From: Geodermatophilus amargosae
GTDB taxonomy: Bacteria; Actinomycetota; Actinomycetes; Mycobacteriales; Geodermatophilaceae
Assembly (NCBI RefSeq): GCF_900116515.1
Contig: NZ_FPBA01000012.1
Coordinates: forward strand, 101,993 to 165,992
Direction: 5' to 3'
DNA: 64,000 nt
Positions 46,037 through 56,704 of the stretch are shown here, one piece after another. The position numbers and the translations under genes were made by a program. Each line of letters opens with the position of its first letter. Position 1 is the stretch's first letter. Below the pieces are notes generated by a model. The model was not told where the DNA came from and ran no database searches. It saw only the letters and a program-made list of their open reading frames with translations.

Positions 46037-46411
46037 TCAGAGCACGTAGGTGGCGATCATCTGGCCGAGCCGGCGGATGTCGGAGTTCCCCTTGAACTCC
46101 AGCCGGACCTTGCCCAGCCCGCTGAACCAGAGGTCGAGCTCGGCGTCGAGGTCGAAGGTTCCCGCCGTCTCCACCGAGAAGGCCTGGATCCTGCTGTAGG
46201 GCAGCGAGGTGAAGTCCTTCTTGCGGCCGGTCATGCCCTGGACGTTCACCGCGATCAGCCGCTTGTCGGTGAAGACGACGAAGTCCCGCACCGTCTTGAA
46301 CGCGAAGTACAGCTGCTCGCCCGGGATGAGCAGCGGGGCGACGTCGCCGGAGACGTCCTGGGGGTTGCACTGGCTGAGCTTGAACACCGAGCCGTTCGAG
46401 AAGTCGATCAC
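46037..46411 (-). CDS. PH-domain (bPH-type) protein
   Basis: 124 residues from ATG. Fits the bacterial PH-domain pattern seen in YvbH-like proteins: LLIPGEQLYFAFKTVRDFVVFTDKRLIAVNVQ and MTGRKKDFTSLPYSRIQAFSVETAGTFDLDAELDLWFSG, finishing VRLEFKGNSDIRRLGQMIATYVL. No membrane helix. Such domains bind lipids or proteins at the membrane; role unknown. Convergent with the small gene at 45772, with the palindrome at its end. Confidence 0.85.
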   Translation of the reverse strand: MIDFSNGSVFKLSQCNPQDVSGDVAPLLIPGEQLYFAFKTVRDFVVFTDKRLIAVNVQGMTGRKKDFTSLPYSRIQAFSVETAGTFDLDAELDLWFSGLGKVRLEFKGNSDIRRLGQMIATYVL

Positions 46412-46461
46412 CCTGACACGCTAGGTGACAGTCGAGTGACAGCGTCTCCCGCGCCGGGAGA

Positions 46462-48207
46462 TCAGCGCAGCCGGCGGCTCGCGTCGGGCAGCCGCTGGGT
46501 GACCCCGCGGGCGTCGAGCCACTCCATGAGCGGCACCGCCACCCGGCGGCTGGTCCCCCACGCCGACCGGGCCTGGCTCAGGGTGAACGGCTGCGGCACC
46601 CCGGTCAGCCGCTCCCGCGCCACCTCCTCCACCCCCGGCGCGAGGTAGACGCCGTCGGCGATGCGGACCAGCTGCCCGTCGCGCACCGCGGCCGCCAGCT
46701 CGCGCGGACCCAGCCGGGCGGCGCGCAACTCCTCGGCGTCCGGCGCGGCGAACGGGTCCGCGGCCAGCCGGGCCCGGATCGCGTCGACGGCGCGTTGCAC
46801 GGCCGGCGGCAGGCCCGCGGCGGCCACCACCACCCGGCCCTCGCGCAGCGCCAGCGGCGGGCGGACGACGAGCGCCACGAGGTCGTCGGCGGGCAGGTCC
46901 AGTTCCCGGCGCACCACGGCGACCGGCGGTCCCGGCTCCAGCGGGTGCGCCTGCCGGTGGGCGGCCACCAGCCCGGGCACCCGCCGGGCGAGCTCACCGA
47001 CCAGCCCCGGCGCGAGCAGCCACGGGCCGGCGCGGACGGCGTCGTCGGGCACCGGCCAGCCCATCGCGGTGAAGTCGCCGGCGCGCACCACCCGGCGCCG
47101 GGCGAGGTCGGCCGCCGCGCCCGCGGGGCCGGCCTCCTGGGCGCCCAGGTCGGCGGCCCGCTGCCGGGCGGCACCGCGGCGGCGCAACTCCGGCGGGGCG
47201 ACGTCGCGGACGTCGGCGCCGAGTACCCGGCGGGCGCCGGGGTCGCGCAGCAGCACCCGGTCCCCCACCCGCAGCGGCAGCGGCGACGCCAGCCGCAACC
47301 GCACCGCCGCGCCGTCCAGGGGCCGCAGCCGTACCGACACCGCCGCCGACCCGACGTGCAGCACCGCCTCGGGCGGCAGCCGGTCCTCCGGCTCCCGCGC
47401 CAGCACGACGTCGACCTCGGCCGTCTCGCGGAAGGCGCCGGGCGTCAGCAGTGCGTCACCGCGGGAGAGGTCCTCGACGGCGATGCCGCGCAGGTTCAGC
47501 GCCACCCGCGCGGTCGCCGTCGCCAGCTCCACCGGACGGCCCAGCGACTGCACGCCGCGCACCGTCACCTCGCGGCCGCCGAGCCGCAGCCGGTCGCCGG
47601 GCGCCACCGACCCGGCCGCCAGCGTGCCGGTGACCACCGTCCCGGCGCCGCGGATGGGGAACGCGCGGTCGATCCACAGCCGCAGCGGGGCATCGGTGTC
47701 CGGGGCGGGCAGCCCGGCCAGCAGCGTCTCGAGCGCGGCCGCCAGGTCGGGGACGCCCAGGCCGGCCGGCGCGCTCACCGCCACGCCCGGCACCACGCCC
47801 ATCGACGTCGCGGCGAGCCGCTCGGTCGCGTCGGCCAGCACCGGCGCGGGGTCGGCGAGGTCGGCCTTGGTGACGGCGAGCAGCGCGTGCCGCACGCCGA
47901 GCGCGTCGAGGACGGCGACGTGCTCGGCGGTCTGCGCCGACCAGCCGTCGTCCGCGGCGACCACCACCAGCGCGGCCGGCACCGACCCGACGCCGGCGAG
48001 CATGTTGCCGACGAACCGCTCGTGCCCGGGCACGTCGACGACGGCGACCACCCGGCCGGTGGGCAGCGTCGTCCAGGCGAACCCGAGGTCGATGGTCAGG
48101 CCGCGGCGGCGCTCCTCCTCCCACCGGTCGGGCTCCATGCCGGTGAGCGCGCGGACCAGCGTGGACTTGCCGTGGTCCACGTGGCCGGCGGTGGCGATCA
48201 CGTCCAT
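46462..48207 (-). CDS. selB: selenocysteine-specific elongation factor SelB
   Basis: 581 residues from ATG at 48207. Delivers Sec-tRNA to the ribosome at a recoded stop codon marked by a SECIS hairpin. N-terminal GTPase: [41 protein letters not shown]; then EF-Tu-like beta barrels ([18 protein letters not shown]) and C-terminal winged-helix domains that bind the SECIS element ([37 protein letters not shown]). It stops 254 codons before the hairpin region and lies 5 bases after selA. Confidence 0.97.
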   Translation of the reverse strand: MDVIATAGHVDHGKSTLVRALTGMEPDRWEEERRRGLTIDLGFAWTTLPTGRVVAVVDVPGHERFVGNMLAGVGSVPAALVVVAADDGWSAQTAEHVAVLDALGVRHALLAVTKADLADPAPVLADATERLAATSMGVVPGVAVSAPAGLGVPDLAAALETLLAGLPAPDTDAPLRLWIDRAFPIRGAGTVVTGTLAAGSVAPGDRLRLGGREVTVRGVQSLGRPVELATATARVALNLRGIAVEDLSRGDALLTPGAFRETAEVDVVLAREPEDRLPPEAVLHVGSAAVSVRLRPLDGAAVRLRLASPLPLRVGDRVLLRDPGARRVLGADVRDVAPPELRRRGAARQRAADLGAQEAGPAGAAADLARRRVVRAGDFTAMGWPVPDDAVRAGPWLLAPGLVGELARRVPGLVAAHRQAHPLEPGPPVAVVRRELDLPADDLVALVVRPPLALREGRVVVAAAGLPPAVQRAVDAIRARLAADPFAAPDAEELRAARLGPRELAAAVRDGQLVRIADGVYLAPGVEEVARERLTGVPQPFTLSQARSAWGTSRRVAVPLMEWLDARGVTQRLPDASRRLR

Positions 48208-48212
48208 GCCGT

Positions 48213-49538
48213 TCAGGGCCCTGCCACCCACGGACACCGGCCGGCCACCTCCAGCACCGCGGCGGCCAGGTCCTCGTCGCACGACGGCGGCACGCTGCGC
48301 ACGTCCAGCAGCGTGCGGCCGTCCGCGACGTACCCGACCAGGGGGCGCGCACCGAGCCGCAGGGGCTCGACGAACGCGGCGGGCAGGGAGACCGCCGCGC
48401 TGGGCAGCGGGTGCTCGGGCGCTCCTCCCCCGCCGACGCGGGCGGCGGACTCCACGGCCCGGGCGTCGAGACCGGCGGCGGCCAGCCGGGCGGCGAGCGC
48501 ACCGGCCCGCGCGCGCAGGTCCGCGACGTCGGCCGCGAGCATCTCCTGCACCGGTGGGAGCGGGCCGCGCAGCGTGGCCTCGAGCGCGGCCAGCGTGGTC
48601 TTGTCCACCCGCAGCGCGCGGTAGAGCGGGTGCCGGCGCAGCCGCTGCACCAGCTCGGCGCGGCCCAGCACCAGCCCGGCCTGCGGGCCGCCCAGCAGCT
48701 TGTCGCCGCTGGCGAGCACCAGGTCGGCGCCGTCGGCCAGGGTCGTCTGCAGGTCGGGCTCCTCGGGCAGCGCCGGGTGCGGGCGCAGCAGGCCCGAGCC
48801 GACGTCGGCCACCAGCGGCACCCCCGTCCCGGTGAGCGCCGTCGCCAGCGACGCCACGGGCACCGCCCGGGTGAACCCGCGGACGACGAAGTTCGACGGG
48901 TGCACCTTGAGCACCGCGCCGGTGTCCGGGCCGAGTGCGCCCGTGTAGTCCTCCAGCGCCACGCGGTTGGTGGTGCCGATCTCCCGCAGCCGCGCGCCGG
49001 TGGACTCCAGCAGCTCGGGGATGCGGAAGCCGTCGCCGATCTCGACCAGCTCGCCGCGGGCGATGACCAGCTCACCGGCCAGCGCCGTCGCCACCAGGGC
49101 GAGGGCTGCCGCGCAGTTGTTGACCACGATCGCCGCCTCGGCCGCCGGCACCGCGGCCAGCAGCGCGGACAGCGCCGCCTCGCCCCGCGGCCCGCGCCGG
49201 CCGGTGCGCAGGTCCAGCTCGACGTCGGTGGTCCCGCTCGCGGCGACCACGGCCTCGACGGCGGCCGGGGACAGCGGCGCCCGCCCGAGGTTGGTGTGCA
49301 CCAGCACGCCGGTGGCGTTGAGCACCGGCCGCAGGCTGCCCGCCGTCGTCGGCAGACCGGCGAGGACGGCGGCGACGGCGTCCTCCGGGACCAGCTCCCC
49401 CGCGCGGACGCGCGACTGGACGACCCGGACGGCGTCCTTCACCAGGTCGCGGCCCAGGCGTGCGGCGGCGCCGGCCAGGGCCGGGTCGGCCAGCAGCGTG
49501 TCGGTGCGGGGCACTGCCCGCCGCGGGTCGGCGCTCAT
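48213..49538 (-). CDS. selA: L-seryl-tRNA(Sec) selenium transferase SelA
   Basis: 441 residues from ATG at 49538. A PLP enzyme converting Ser-tRNA-Sec to Sec-tRNA-Sec with selenophosphate. Features: [18 protein letters not shown], the YDLxx-like [44 protein letters not shown], and the PLP lysine in [18 protein letters not shown]-terminal domain ends [19 protein letters not shown]. Immediately downstream of the tRNA-Sec (40 bases) and upstream of selB. Confidence 0.97.
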   Translation of the reverse strand: MSADPRRAVPRTDTLLADPALAGAAARLGRDLVKDAVRVVQSRVRAGELVPEDAVAAVLAGLPTTAGSLRPVLNATGVLVHTNLGRAPLSPAAVEAVVAASGTTDVELDLRTGRRGPRGEAALSALLAAVPAAEAAIVVNNCAAALALVATALAGELVIARGELVEIGDGFRIPELLESTGARLREIGTTNRVALEDYTGALGPDTGAVLKVHPSNFVVRGFTRAVPVASLATALTGTGVPLVADVGSGLLRPHPALPEEPDLQTTLADGADLVLASGDKLLGGPQAGLVLGRAELVQRLRRHPLYRALRVDKTTLAALEATLRGPLPPVQEMLAADVADLRARAGALAARLAAAGLDARAVESAARVGGGGAPEHPLPSAAVSLPAAFVEPLRLGARPLVGYVADGRTLLDVRSVPPSCDEDLAAAVLEVAGRCPWVAGP

Positions 49539-49577
49539 CGCTGTCGCAGCGTATGCGCGCCGGCCCGCGGTCGTCGC

Positions 49578-49673
49578 TGGCGGAGGCGGACGGGAATCGA
49601 ACCCGCCTGACCGAGCTGCTCGGCCACGTCGGCTTTAGAGGCCGCGGGGGCCACCAGGCACCCTGACGCCTCC
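49578..49673 (-). tRNA. selC: tRNA-Sec with anticodon CUA (predicted to read UAG)
   Basis: Transcript runs 49673 to 49578, 96 nt with encoded CCA (49578-49580) and G discriminator. Acceptor GGAGGCG (49667-49673) pairs with CGCCTCC; the T arm is GGCGGG-TTCGATT-CCCGTC, making 7+6=13 bp, the length bacterial tRNA-Sec needs. There is a long D arm and a long variable arm (TGGCCGAG-CAG-CTCGGTCA). The anticodon loop is CTCTAAA; anticodon positions 34-36 are C, T, A (49638-49636) where canonical tRNA-Sec has TCA. It lies 40 bases upstream of selA on the same strand. The fold identifies it as tRNA-Sec and the anticodon pairs with UAG. Confidence 0.93.
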
Positions 49674-49694
49674 GCCGGGGAGCCTACGGCCCGG

Positions 49695-50345
49695 TCACTC
49701 CTCGGCGCAGATCGCGGCCATCTCGTCGAGGTAGTCGGCGTAGGGCGGCAGGCCGGCGTCGGCGCGCAACTGCTCGACGGCGGCCGGGTCGGCCAGCGGC
49801 AGCGCCGGCTGCGGCCCGTCGGGTGTGCACGCGACCTGGGTGCCGTACGTCTGCGGCTGACCGGTGTTCGCGGCCACCCGGTCGGTCAGGTAGGCGAGGT
49901 CACCCGCCGACGCCTGGCCGGCCGCCACCGCCTGCCGCAGCAGCTCCAGCGCCCGCTGCTGGAAGGCCGGGTCGAGGTCGGAGTGCTGGGCGATCGCCCA
50001 CGCGGCCTCCGAGCCGTCCTCGCCGACCAGCTGCCAGGTCGGCCAACCGTGCTCGTCGAGGACCTCGGCCAGCCGCGCCGTCCGGGCGGCGTCGCCCTCG
50101 GGGTCGGCGCCGCCGGTGCGCCCGCTCTGGTCCCGTTCGAGCATCGCGAGCAGCTCGTCGTGCAGCTCCTGGTCGAAGCCGGGCGGCACCGCGGTCGACG
50201 ACGACGGCGACCCCGACGGCGACCCGGACGGCGACCCGGACGGCGCGGGCGCGGCCGCCGACGACGCCGCGCCACCCGTCGGCTCCCCCGACGCACACCC
50301 GGCCGGCACCATCAGCAGCAGGACGGCGAGCAGCAGACGGGACAC
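49695..50345 (-). CDS. lipoprotein with DUF6624-like domain
   Basis: 216 residues from GTG at 50345, GGGAGG about 5 bases upstream. Lipoprotein signal LLLAVLLLMVPAGC with lipobox cysteine near residue 17, a Ser/Gly/Pro repeat linker (SGSPSGSPSGSPSSS), then a domain with HGWPTWQLVGEDGSEAAWAIAQHSDLDPAFQQRAL and TGQPQTYGTQ, which I recall as typical of the DUF6624 family. Function unknown. Between tRNA-Sec and selD, but apparently unrelated. Confidence 0.7.
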   Translation of the reverse strand: MSRLLLAVLLLMVPAGCASGEPTGGAASSAAAPAPSGSPSGSPSGSPSSSTAVPPGFDQELHDELLAMLERDQSGRTGGADPEGDAARTARLAEVLDEHGWPTWQLVGEDGSEAAWAIAQHSDLDPAFQQRALELLRQAVAAGQASAGDLAYLTDRVAANTGQPQTYGTQVACTPDGPQPALPLADPAAVEQLRADAGLPPYADYLDEMAAICAEE

Positions 50346-50480
50346 GCGGCCTCCCCGGGACGCGGAGATGGTCCCGCGGCCGGCTCCCGCGGTCCAGCGC
50401 CCTCCGCGGGCCCGCGGACCGGTGTCGGCGCGGACCAGCGTCGCCGCGGACCGGCGCCCGCGCGGACTAGCGTCGGACGG

Positions 50481-51503
<1,023 letters not shown>

Positions 51504-51632
51504 CGGCGCGTCCCGGTCGACGCGCCGTCGCCCGGCAGCGCCGCGCGCGGAGCCGTTCCGCCTCTCCTGCGCCGCTGCCACCCTGCCGCCGCGCCCGACC
51601 CGGACGGACCGGGCGGCGCGGAGGAGGACGAC

Positions 51633-52220
51633 ATGAGGACGAGGACGGCCGGGGCACTGACCCTGCTGCTGGCTGCCGGGGCCCTGGGCACGCTGACCGG
51701 CACCGCAGCGGCGACGCCGCCCGACGGGCGCGGAGCGACCACCGAGTACAAGGCCACCACCCAGCTGGGCACCGCCGAGGACGCCCCGCTCACCCTGTCC
51801 GCCGCGGTCACGCGGGATTCCTCGGGCGCGCTGGTCACCCTCGTCGAGGTGTACGTCGACGGCCTCGTGTGCACGCCGGGCGGTGACCTCCCCGGCACGC
51901 TGGTCCTGCTGGAGTCGGCGACGTTGACGGCATCAGGTGTGCCGCTGACCTGCGCACCAGCCGGTGGTCAGGGTCTCGGGACGGCGACGGGCACGCTCGA
52001 CCTCGCCCTCGGCTGGACCGGCACCGGCCCGACGGAGCGGGAGGGCCGGACGGGCAACCGGGACCACTGCGTCGGCCGCGTCCTCCACCGCGCCGCCGCC
52101 CTCACCGGTTCGGCGACGGTCACGCTCGACGGCGGGCAGCCTCTGACCGTCGACGTGGCCGACGGCCACGACAGCGGCCTGTCCTATTACCACACCGCCT
52201 GCCCACCACCGGCCGCCTGA
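51633..52220 (+). CDS. secreted hypothetical protein
   Basis: 195 residues from ATG, GGAGGAGG about 7 bases upstream. Signal peptide: basic MRTRTAG, hydrophobic core ALTLLLAAGALGTLTGTAAA with a probable cleavage at AAA-TPPD. The mature part is beta-rich with four cysteines (VCTPGG, LTCAPAG, HCVGRV, TACPPP) and repeated threonines. No family recognised. Same direction as selD and the oxidoreductase that follow and precede it, without clear operon links. Confidence 0.7.
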   Translation: MRTRTAGALTLLLAAGALGTLTGTAAATPPDGRGATTEYKATTQLGTAEDAPLTLSAAVTRDSSGALVTLVEVYVDGLVCTPGGDLPGTLVLLESATLTASGVPLTCAPAGGQGLGTATGTLDLALGWTGTGPTEREGRTGNRDHCVGRVLHRAAALTGSATVTLDGGQPLTVDVADGHDSGLSYYHTACPPPAA

Positions 52221-52282
52221 GCGACGTCCGTCCGGCGGGCGCGGTGTCGCCCGCCGGGCGGGGGTGTCCTAACGTCCGGCGC

Positions 52283-53248
52283 ATGCGCGCCGTCTTCGTC
52301 TCCACGCCCTCGCCCGACGACCCGCTCTCCGTGCTGGAGGTCGGCGACCGTCCCGAGCCGGAGGTGCCCGACGGCTGGACGACGGTGCAGGTCAAGGCGG
52401 TCTCGCTCAACCACCACGACCTGTTCAGCCTGCGCGGCGTGGGCCTGCCGCAGGAGCGGATGCCGATGATCCTGGGCACCGACGCGGCCGGGCTGGACGA
52501 GGACGGCAACGAGGTCGTCGTGCACGGCGTCGTCGCGACCCCGGAGTGGACCGGTGACGAGACGCTCGACCCGAAGCGCACGCTCTTCTCCGAGCTGTAC
52601 CAGGGCACGATGGCCGAGCGGGTCGCCGTCCCCCGGCGCAACGTACTGCCCAAGCCGGCCGAGCTGTCCTTCGCCGAGGCGGCGTGTCTGCCCACCGCCT
52701 GGCTGACCGCCTACCGGATGCTGTTCGTGAAGTCCGGGCTGCGGCCCGGGCACACGGTGCTCGTGCAGGGCGCCAGCGGCGGCGTGGCCACCGCGCTGGT
52801 CGTGCTGGGGCGGGCCGCCGGGTTCCGGGTGTGGGTGACCGGCCGCAGCGAGGAGAAGCGGCAGGCGGCGATCGAGCTGGGTGCGGAGCAGGCGTTCGAG
52901 TCCGGCGCCCGGCTGCCCGAGCGGGTCGACGGCGTCATGGAGACCGTCGGCAAGGCGACCTGGTCGCACAGCGTCAAGTCGCTCAAGCCCGGCGGCGTCA
53001 TCGTCACCTCCGGCGCCACCACCGGCTTCGACCCGAGCGCCGAGCTCAACCGGGTGTTCTTCACCCAGCTGTCGGTGGTCGGCTCGACGATGGGCACCCG
53101 CGACGAGCTCGAGGCGCTGATGCGGATGTGCGCGGCCACCGGCGTCCGCCCGGTGATCGACGTCGAGCTGCCGCTCGAGGAGGCCCGCGAGGGCTTCTCC
53201 CGCATGCTCGAGGGGCGTACCGCCGGGAAGATCGTGTTCACCGTCTGA
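52283..53248 (+). CDS. zinc-independent MDR-family quinone oxidoreductase-like protein
   Basis: 321 residues from ATG at 52283; an in-frame start at 52244 is less likely. NAD(P)H-binding motif VLVQGASGGVATALVVLG, VSLNHHDLFSLRGVGLPQ and GTDAAGLDEDGNEV near the N-terminus, VTSGATTG and MGTRDELEAL late. It lacks the zinc-binding cysteines of alcohol dehydrogenases, which suggests a quinone or enone reductase. Followed within 16 bases by a small ABM-like gene, likely cotranscribed. Confidence 0.87.
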   Translation: MRAVFVSTPSPDDPLSVLEVGDRPEPEVPDGWTTVQVKAVSLNHHDLFSLRGVGLPQERMPMILGTDAAGLDEDGNEVVVHGVVATPEWTGDETLDPKRTLFSELYQGTMAERVAVPRRNVLPKPAELSFAEAACLPTAWLTAYRMLFVKSGLRPGHTVLVQGASGGVATALVVLGRAAGFRVWVTGRSEEKRQAAIELGAEQAFESGARLPERVDGVMETVGKATWSHSVKSLKPGGVIVTSGATTGFDPSAELNRVFFTQLSVVGSTMGTRDELEALMRMCAATGVRPVIDVELPLEEAREGFSRMLEGRTAGKIVFTV

Positions 53249-53264
53249 CCCGAGGAGGCCGGCC

Positions 53265-53579
53265 GTGGCCAGGACAGCACGGGTGTGGCGGGGCTGGGTC
53301 CGTACCGAGGACACCGCCGCCTACGCCGCCTACGTCGAGGAGACCGGCGTGGGTGAGTACCGGCGGACGCCGGGCAACGAGGGCGCGTGGGTGCTCACCC
53401 GCGACCTCGGCGACGGCCGCACCGAGATCGTGGCACTGAGCCTCTGGGAGTCGCTGGAGGCCGTCCGCGGGTTCGCCGGCGACGACCTCGAGGCCGCCGT
53501 CTACTACCCCGAGGACGACCGCTACCTGGTCCAGCGCGAGGACACCGTCACGCACTACGAGGTGTGCGAGCCCGGCTGA
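53265..53579 (+). CDS. ABM-fold protein (antibiotic biosynthesis monooxygenase-like)
   Basis: 104 residues from GTG, GAGGAGG 7 bases upstream. Form of the dimeric alpha/beta barrel: ARVWRGWVRTEDTAAYAAYVEETGVGEYRR, GAWVLTRDLGDGRTEIVALSLWESLEAVRGFAG and VYYPEDDRYLVQREDTVTHYEV. Substrate not known. Its end overlaps the convergent MFS gene by 32 bases. Confidence 0.78.
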   Translation: MARTARVWRGWVRTEDTAAYAAYVEETGVGEYRRTPGNEGAWVLTRDLGDGRTEIVALSLWESLEAVRGFAGDDLEAAVYYPEDDRYLVQREDTVTHYEVCEPG

Positions 53580-55302
53580 CGTCCCGGAGCAGGACCAGCG
53601 CCGCGACCGCTGCCAGCGCGGCGGCGACCGCGGCGCCGGCGAAGACGGTGTGCAGCTGGGTGAGGACGGCGGCGTTCGTGGCGTCCTCGTACGCGGGGCA
53701 GTCCGCGGGCGACGTGGGGCACAGCGTCAGCGGGGAGCCGATGGCCCCGACCTCGGCGGTGAACCGGCGCAGCGCCACCGCGGTCAGCAGCGAGAGCCCG
53801 ACCAGCATGCCGACGGTCCGGGCGACGACGGCCAGCGCGCCGGCGCTGCCGTGCACCTCGGGCGCCGTGACGGCGAGCAGCACCGCGTTCACCGGCGCGA
53901 TCGCCAGGCCGAACCCGAGACCCGCGGCGAGCAGCACGACGGTCGACGTCCAGGAGTCCAGCGAGGTCTCGCCCCAGCCGGTCATCGCCCACAGCGCCAG
54001 CGCGGCGACGGCCATCCCGCCCGCGGCGACGGCCCGCGGCGGCACCGCCCGGCACAGCCACCCGCCGGCCACCGCGCCCACCGGGACGGCGACCAGCAGC
54101 CGCACCAGCACCAGCGCAGCGCCGAGCTGGTCCCCGGGCTCCGTCGTCGCGCGGGCGAACAGCGGGACGTCGACCAGCGCGGCCACCAGCGCCACCCCGA
54201 CCAGCAGGTTGACCACCAGCGCACCCCAGGCACCGGCCGGCCGCAGCGCGCCCAGCGGCAGCACCGGGTCGGGCGTGCGCCGCTCGTGCAGCCAGAACGC
54301 GAGGGTGGCCGCTGCCGCCACCGGCAGCAGCACCTGGCCGTGCGCCACGACCTCGCGGGCCGGGTCGGCGGCGGCGAAGGCCCACACCAGCGCGCCGAGC
54401 GCGACGACGGCCAGCACCGAGCCGACGACGTCGACCTCGCGCAGCAGCCGCGGGACCCCGCGCAGCGGCAGGACCGCGCCGTCGGGGCGGGTGAGGCTGC
54501 GCGCCACCAGGGCCAGGCCCGCGACGACCGCGACCAGCACCAGCGGCGTCGAGGCGGCCACGCCGTCGGCCAGCGGCACCCAGGCCAGGCCGAGCGTGAC
54601 GTCCTCGGCCAGCGCGGCCGGCTCCGCCAGCTGCAGGCCCACGGCCGCGCCGGTGAGGGCGAGCAGCGCGAGCGCCAGCGGGTCGGGGCGCCGCCCTCCG
54701 GTCGCCACCACCCCGGCGGCCAGTGCCAGGCCCAGCAGCAGGTTGATCCAGAAGACCGCCCGCCAGTCGCTGACCGCGAGCACCGCGGCACCGGCCAGCG
54801 GGCCGAGCACCGCACCGGCCTCCTGCACGGCGCCGACCACGCCCAGCGGCACCGCCCGGCGCTCCGGCGGCCACCGGTCGGCGACCAGCGCGAGCGTGGC
54901 CGGGACCAGCCCGCCGGCGCCCACGCCCTGCAGCCCGCGCCCGGCGACGGCGGGGCCGAGGCCGGTCGCCGTCGCGGTGAGCAGCGAGCCCACGGCGAAC
55001 AGCGCCAGGCAGCCGGCGAGCACCGGCACCCGGCCGCGCAGGTCGGCGAGGCGTCCCAGCAGCGGCAGCGTGGCGGTGTAGCCGAGCAGGAAGCCGCCGA
55101 TGATCGGCGTCGCCCGCTGCAGCTCGTCGATGCCGACGCCGACCCCGGTGAGGATGTCGGGCAGCGCCAGGACGACGACGTAGGTGTCGGCCGCGGTCAC
55201 CAGGACCGCGAGCGTGGCCAGGACGACCAGCGGCAGCCCGGGCACCCGTCCCGCCGCGGCCGGCGGCTGCTCAGCCGACAGGCGGTGCGGTGATCTCGAC
55301 AT
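53548..55302 (-). CDS. P55-like MFS transporter
   Basis: 584 residues, about 14 hydrophobic helices in the DHA2 pattern (LPLVVLATLAVLVTAADTYVVVLALPDIL; GGFLLGYTATLPLLGRLADLRGR; AGRGLQGVGAGGLVPATLALVAD; FWINLLLGLALAAGVVATGG). Together with the lipoprotein upstream it matches the lprG-P55 pair of mycobacteria, implicated in moving lipids or glycolipids outward. Its start at 55302 overlaps the lipoprotein end by 32 bases. Confidence 0.87.
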   Translation of the reverse strand: MSRSPHRLSAEQPPAAAGRVPGLPLVVLATLAVLVTAADTYVVVLALPDILTGVGVGIDELQRATPIIGGFLLGYTATLPLLGRLADLRGRVPVLAGCLALFAVGSLLTATATGLGPAVAGRGLQGVGAGGLVPATLALVADRWPPERRAVPLGVVGAVQEAGAVLGPLAGAAVLAVSDWRAVFWINLLLGLALAAGVVATGGRRPDPLALALLALTGAAVGLQLAEPAALAEDVTLGLAWVPLADGVAASTPLVLVAVVAGLALVARSLTRPDGAVLPLRGVPRLLREVDVVGSVLAVVALGALVWAFAAADPAREVVAHGQVLLPVAAAATLAFWLHERRTPDPVLPLGALRPAGAWGALVVNLLVGVALVAALVDVPLFARATTEPGDQLGAALVLVRLLVAVPVGAVAGGWLCRAVPPRAVAAGGMAVAALALWAMTGWGETSLDSWTSTVVLLAAGLGFGLAIAPVNAVLLAVTAPEVHGSAGALAVVARTVGMLVGLSLLTAVALRRFTAEVGAIGSPLTLCPTSPADCPAYEDATNAAVLTQLHTVFAGAAVAAALAAVAALVLLRDVSRARTPRSA

Positions 55303-55972
55303 CGTCGCCGGCCTCGGAGAGCTCGATGGTGAAGGTGGCGTCCCGGTCGGCGGCGTAGAACGGGCCGGTCAGCTCGGCGCGGCGCAGCTCACCGGACTCG
55401 GGAGCCACGGAGAACCGGGCGTCCACCGGCTGGCCCGCGTCCGCGCTGGTGAGCACCTCCTCGACCAGGTCGCCGGGCAGCTGCGCGGTCACCTCGCGCA
55501 CCACCTCGCCGTCGACCCGCCGCTCCTCCCCCAGCTCGGCGGAGTCGGCCTGGGCGAGCAGCTGCGAGATGCCGGTGTCGGGGTCGAGCAGGGCGCCGGG
55601 GTCGCCGAAGCCGAACTGCGCGGGGTCGACGACGCTGTACCCGCTGGTGAAGGGCAGCTGCGCGTAGACGGTGCCGTCGACGGAGACGACGGCGAGGTCG
55701 AGCGCCGAGCCCACCGCCAGCACCTGCAGCGTGCCCTGGAAGGAGGCGGGCCGGACGACGTCGCCCTCGCCGCCGACCAGCGCGGTGCCGGTGGTGGGTG
55801 CGCCCTCGCTGGTCAGCACGAAGTGCAGGCGCCCGGTGTCGTCGAGCGTCGTCTTGGCGCGGGACAGCAGGTCAGCGGCCGACTCCTCCGGCTCGTCGGA
55901 CCCGCAGCCGGCCAGCGCCGACCCCGCGACCACGAGCCCGGCCACCAGGACGGCGGCACGGCGACGCAGCAT
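55271..55972 (-). CDS. lprG: LprG-like lipoprotein (LppX_LprAFG family)
   Basis: 233 residues from ATG at 55972, GGGGAGG 6 bases upstream. Signal LRRRAAVLVAGLVVAGSALAGC with lipobox LAGC. Mature part: ESAADLLSRAKTTLDDTGRLHFVLTSEGAP, DLAVVSVDGTVYAQLPFTSGYSVVDPAQFGFGDPG and DVEITAPPVG, the family form with a hydrophobic pocket for acylated lipids. Operonic with the MFS gene at 53548. Confidence 0.88.
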   Translation of the reverse strand: MLRRRAAVLVAGLVVAGSALAGCGSDEPEESAADLLSRAKTTLDDTGRLHFVLTSEGAPTTGTALVGGEGDVVRPASFQGTLQVLAVGSALDLAVVSVDGTVYAQLPFTSGYSVVDPAQFGFGDPGALLDPDTGISQLLAQADSAELGEERRVDGEVVREVTAQLPGDLVEEVLTSADAGQPVDARFSVAPESGELRRAELTGPFYAADRDATFTIELSEAGDDVEITAPPVG

Positions 55973-56032
55973 GACGACCTCCCCGTTGCGCCGGTGCACC
56001 CGGTGCGCGGGCACGGTAGCGCGCCCGGCCGG

Positions 56033-56704
56033 TCAGCCCGGGACGCCTGCCCCCGACCGGGCCGTGGCGCGGGCGATCCGCTCGGCGAGCTTGGGCTGGT
56101 CCTTGACCGGCATCGCCGCCAGCGCCGGCTCGAGCTGGGCGATGCGGTAGCGCTGGGTGGTGAGGGCCCGGAAGGCCAGGCCCGTGGTGACGTCGTGCCC
56201 GGGCCGCTCGACGACGGTGACCTCGTCGCCGGCGCCGACCTCGCCGGTCCCGAGCACCCGCAGGTAGGCGCCGGTGGCGCCGTGCGCGGTGAAGCGCTTG
56301 ACCAGGTCCGGCACGTCCCAGAAGCGGGCGAAGTTGGCGCACGGGATCCGCGGCGCGGTGACCTCGAACAGCGCCGTCCCCACCCGCCAGCGCTCGCCGA
56401 TCACCGCGCCGGTGAGGTCGAGGCCCGCCGTCCGCAGGTTCTCCCCGAAGCGGCCGGGCGGGAGGTCGCGGCCGAGCCGGGCCGCCCAGTGGTCGGCGTC
56501 CTCCTGGGCGTAGGCGTAGACCGCCTGACCCTCCCCGCCGTGGTACTTCCGGTTGACCTGGACGTCGCCGTCGAGGCCGAGCTCGCCGACGGCGACGCGG
56601 CCGGCCACGGGCTTCTTGTCGATGCCGCTGCGGTCGGGCCGGCGCCCGGGCAGGGGCAGCAGGTCGGAGCCGGAGACGCAGACGGCCAGCAGCCGGCCGG
56701 TCAC
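56033..56704 (-). CDS. MOSC-domain protein (YiiM-like)
   Basis: 223 residues. MOSC domains carry sulfur as a cysteine persulfide; the conserved cysteine lies in [15 protein letters not shown]. Other blocks: [54 protein letters not shown] and [27 protein letters not shown]. May take part in molybdenum-cofactor-linked detoxification. Its start overlaps the lepA stop by 4 bases. Confidence 0.87.
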   Translation of the reverse strand: MTGRLLAVCVSGSDLLPLPGRRPDRSGIDKKPVAGRVAVGELGLDGDVQVNRKYHGGEGQAVYAYAQEDADHWAARLGRDLPPGRFGENLRTAGLDLTGAVIGERWRVGTALFEVTAPRIPCANFARFWDVPDLVKRFTAHGATGAYLRVLGTGEVGAGDEVTVVERPGHDVTTGLAFRALTTQRYRIAQLEPALAAMPVKDQPKLAERIARATARSGAGVPG

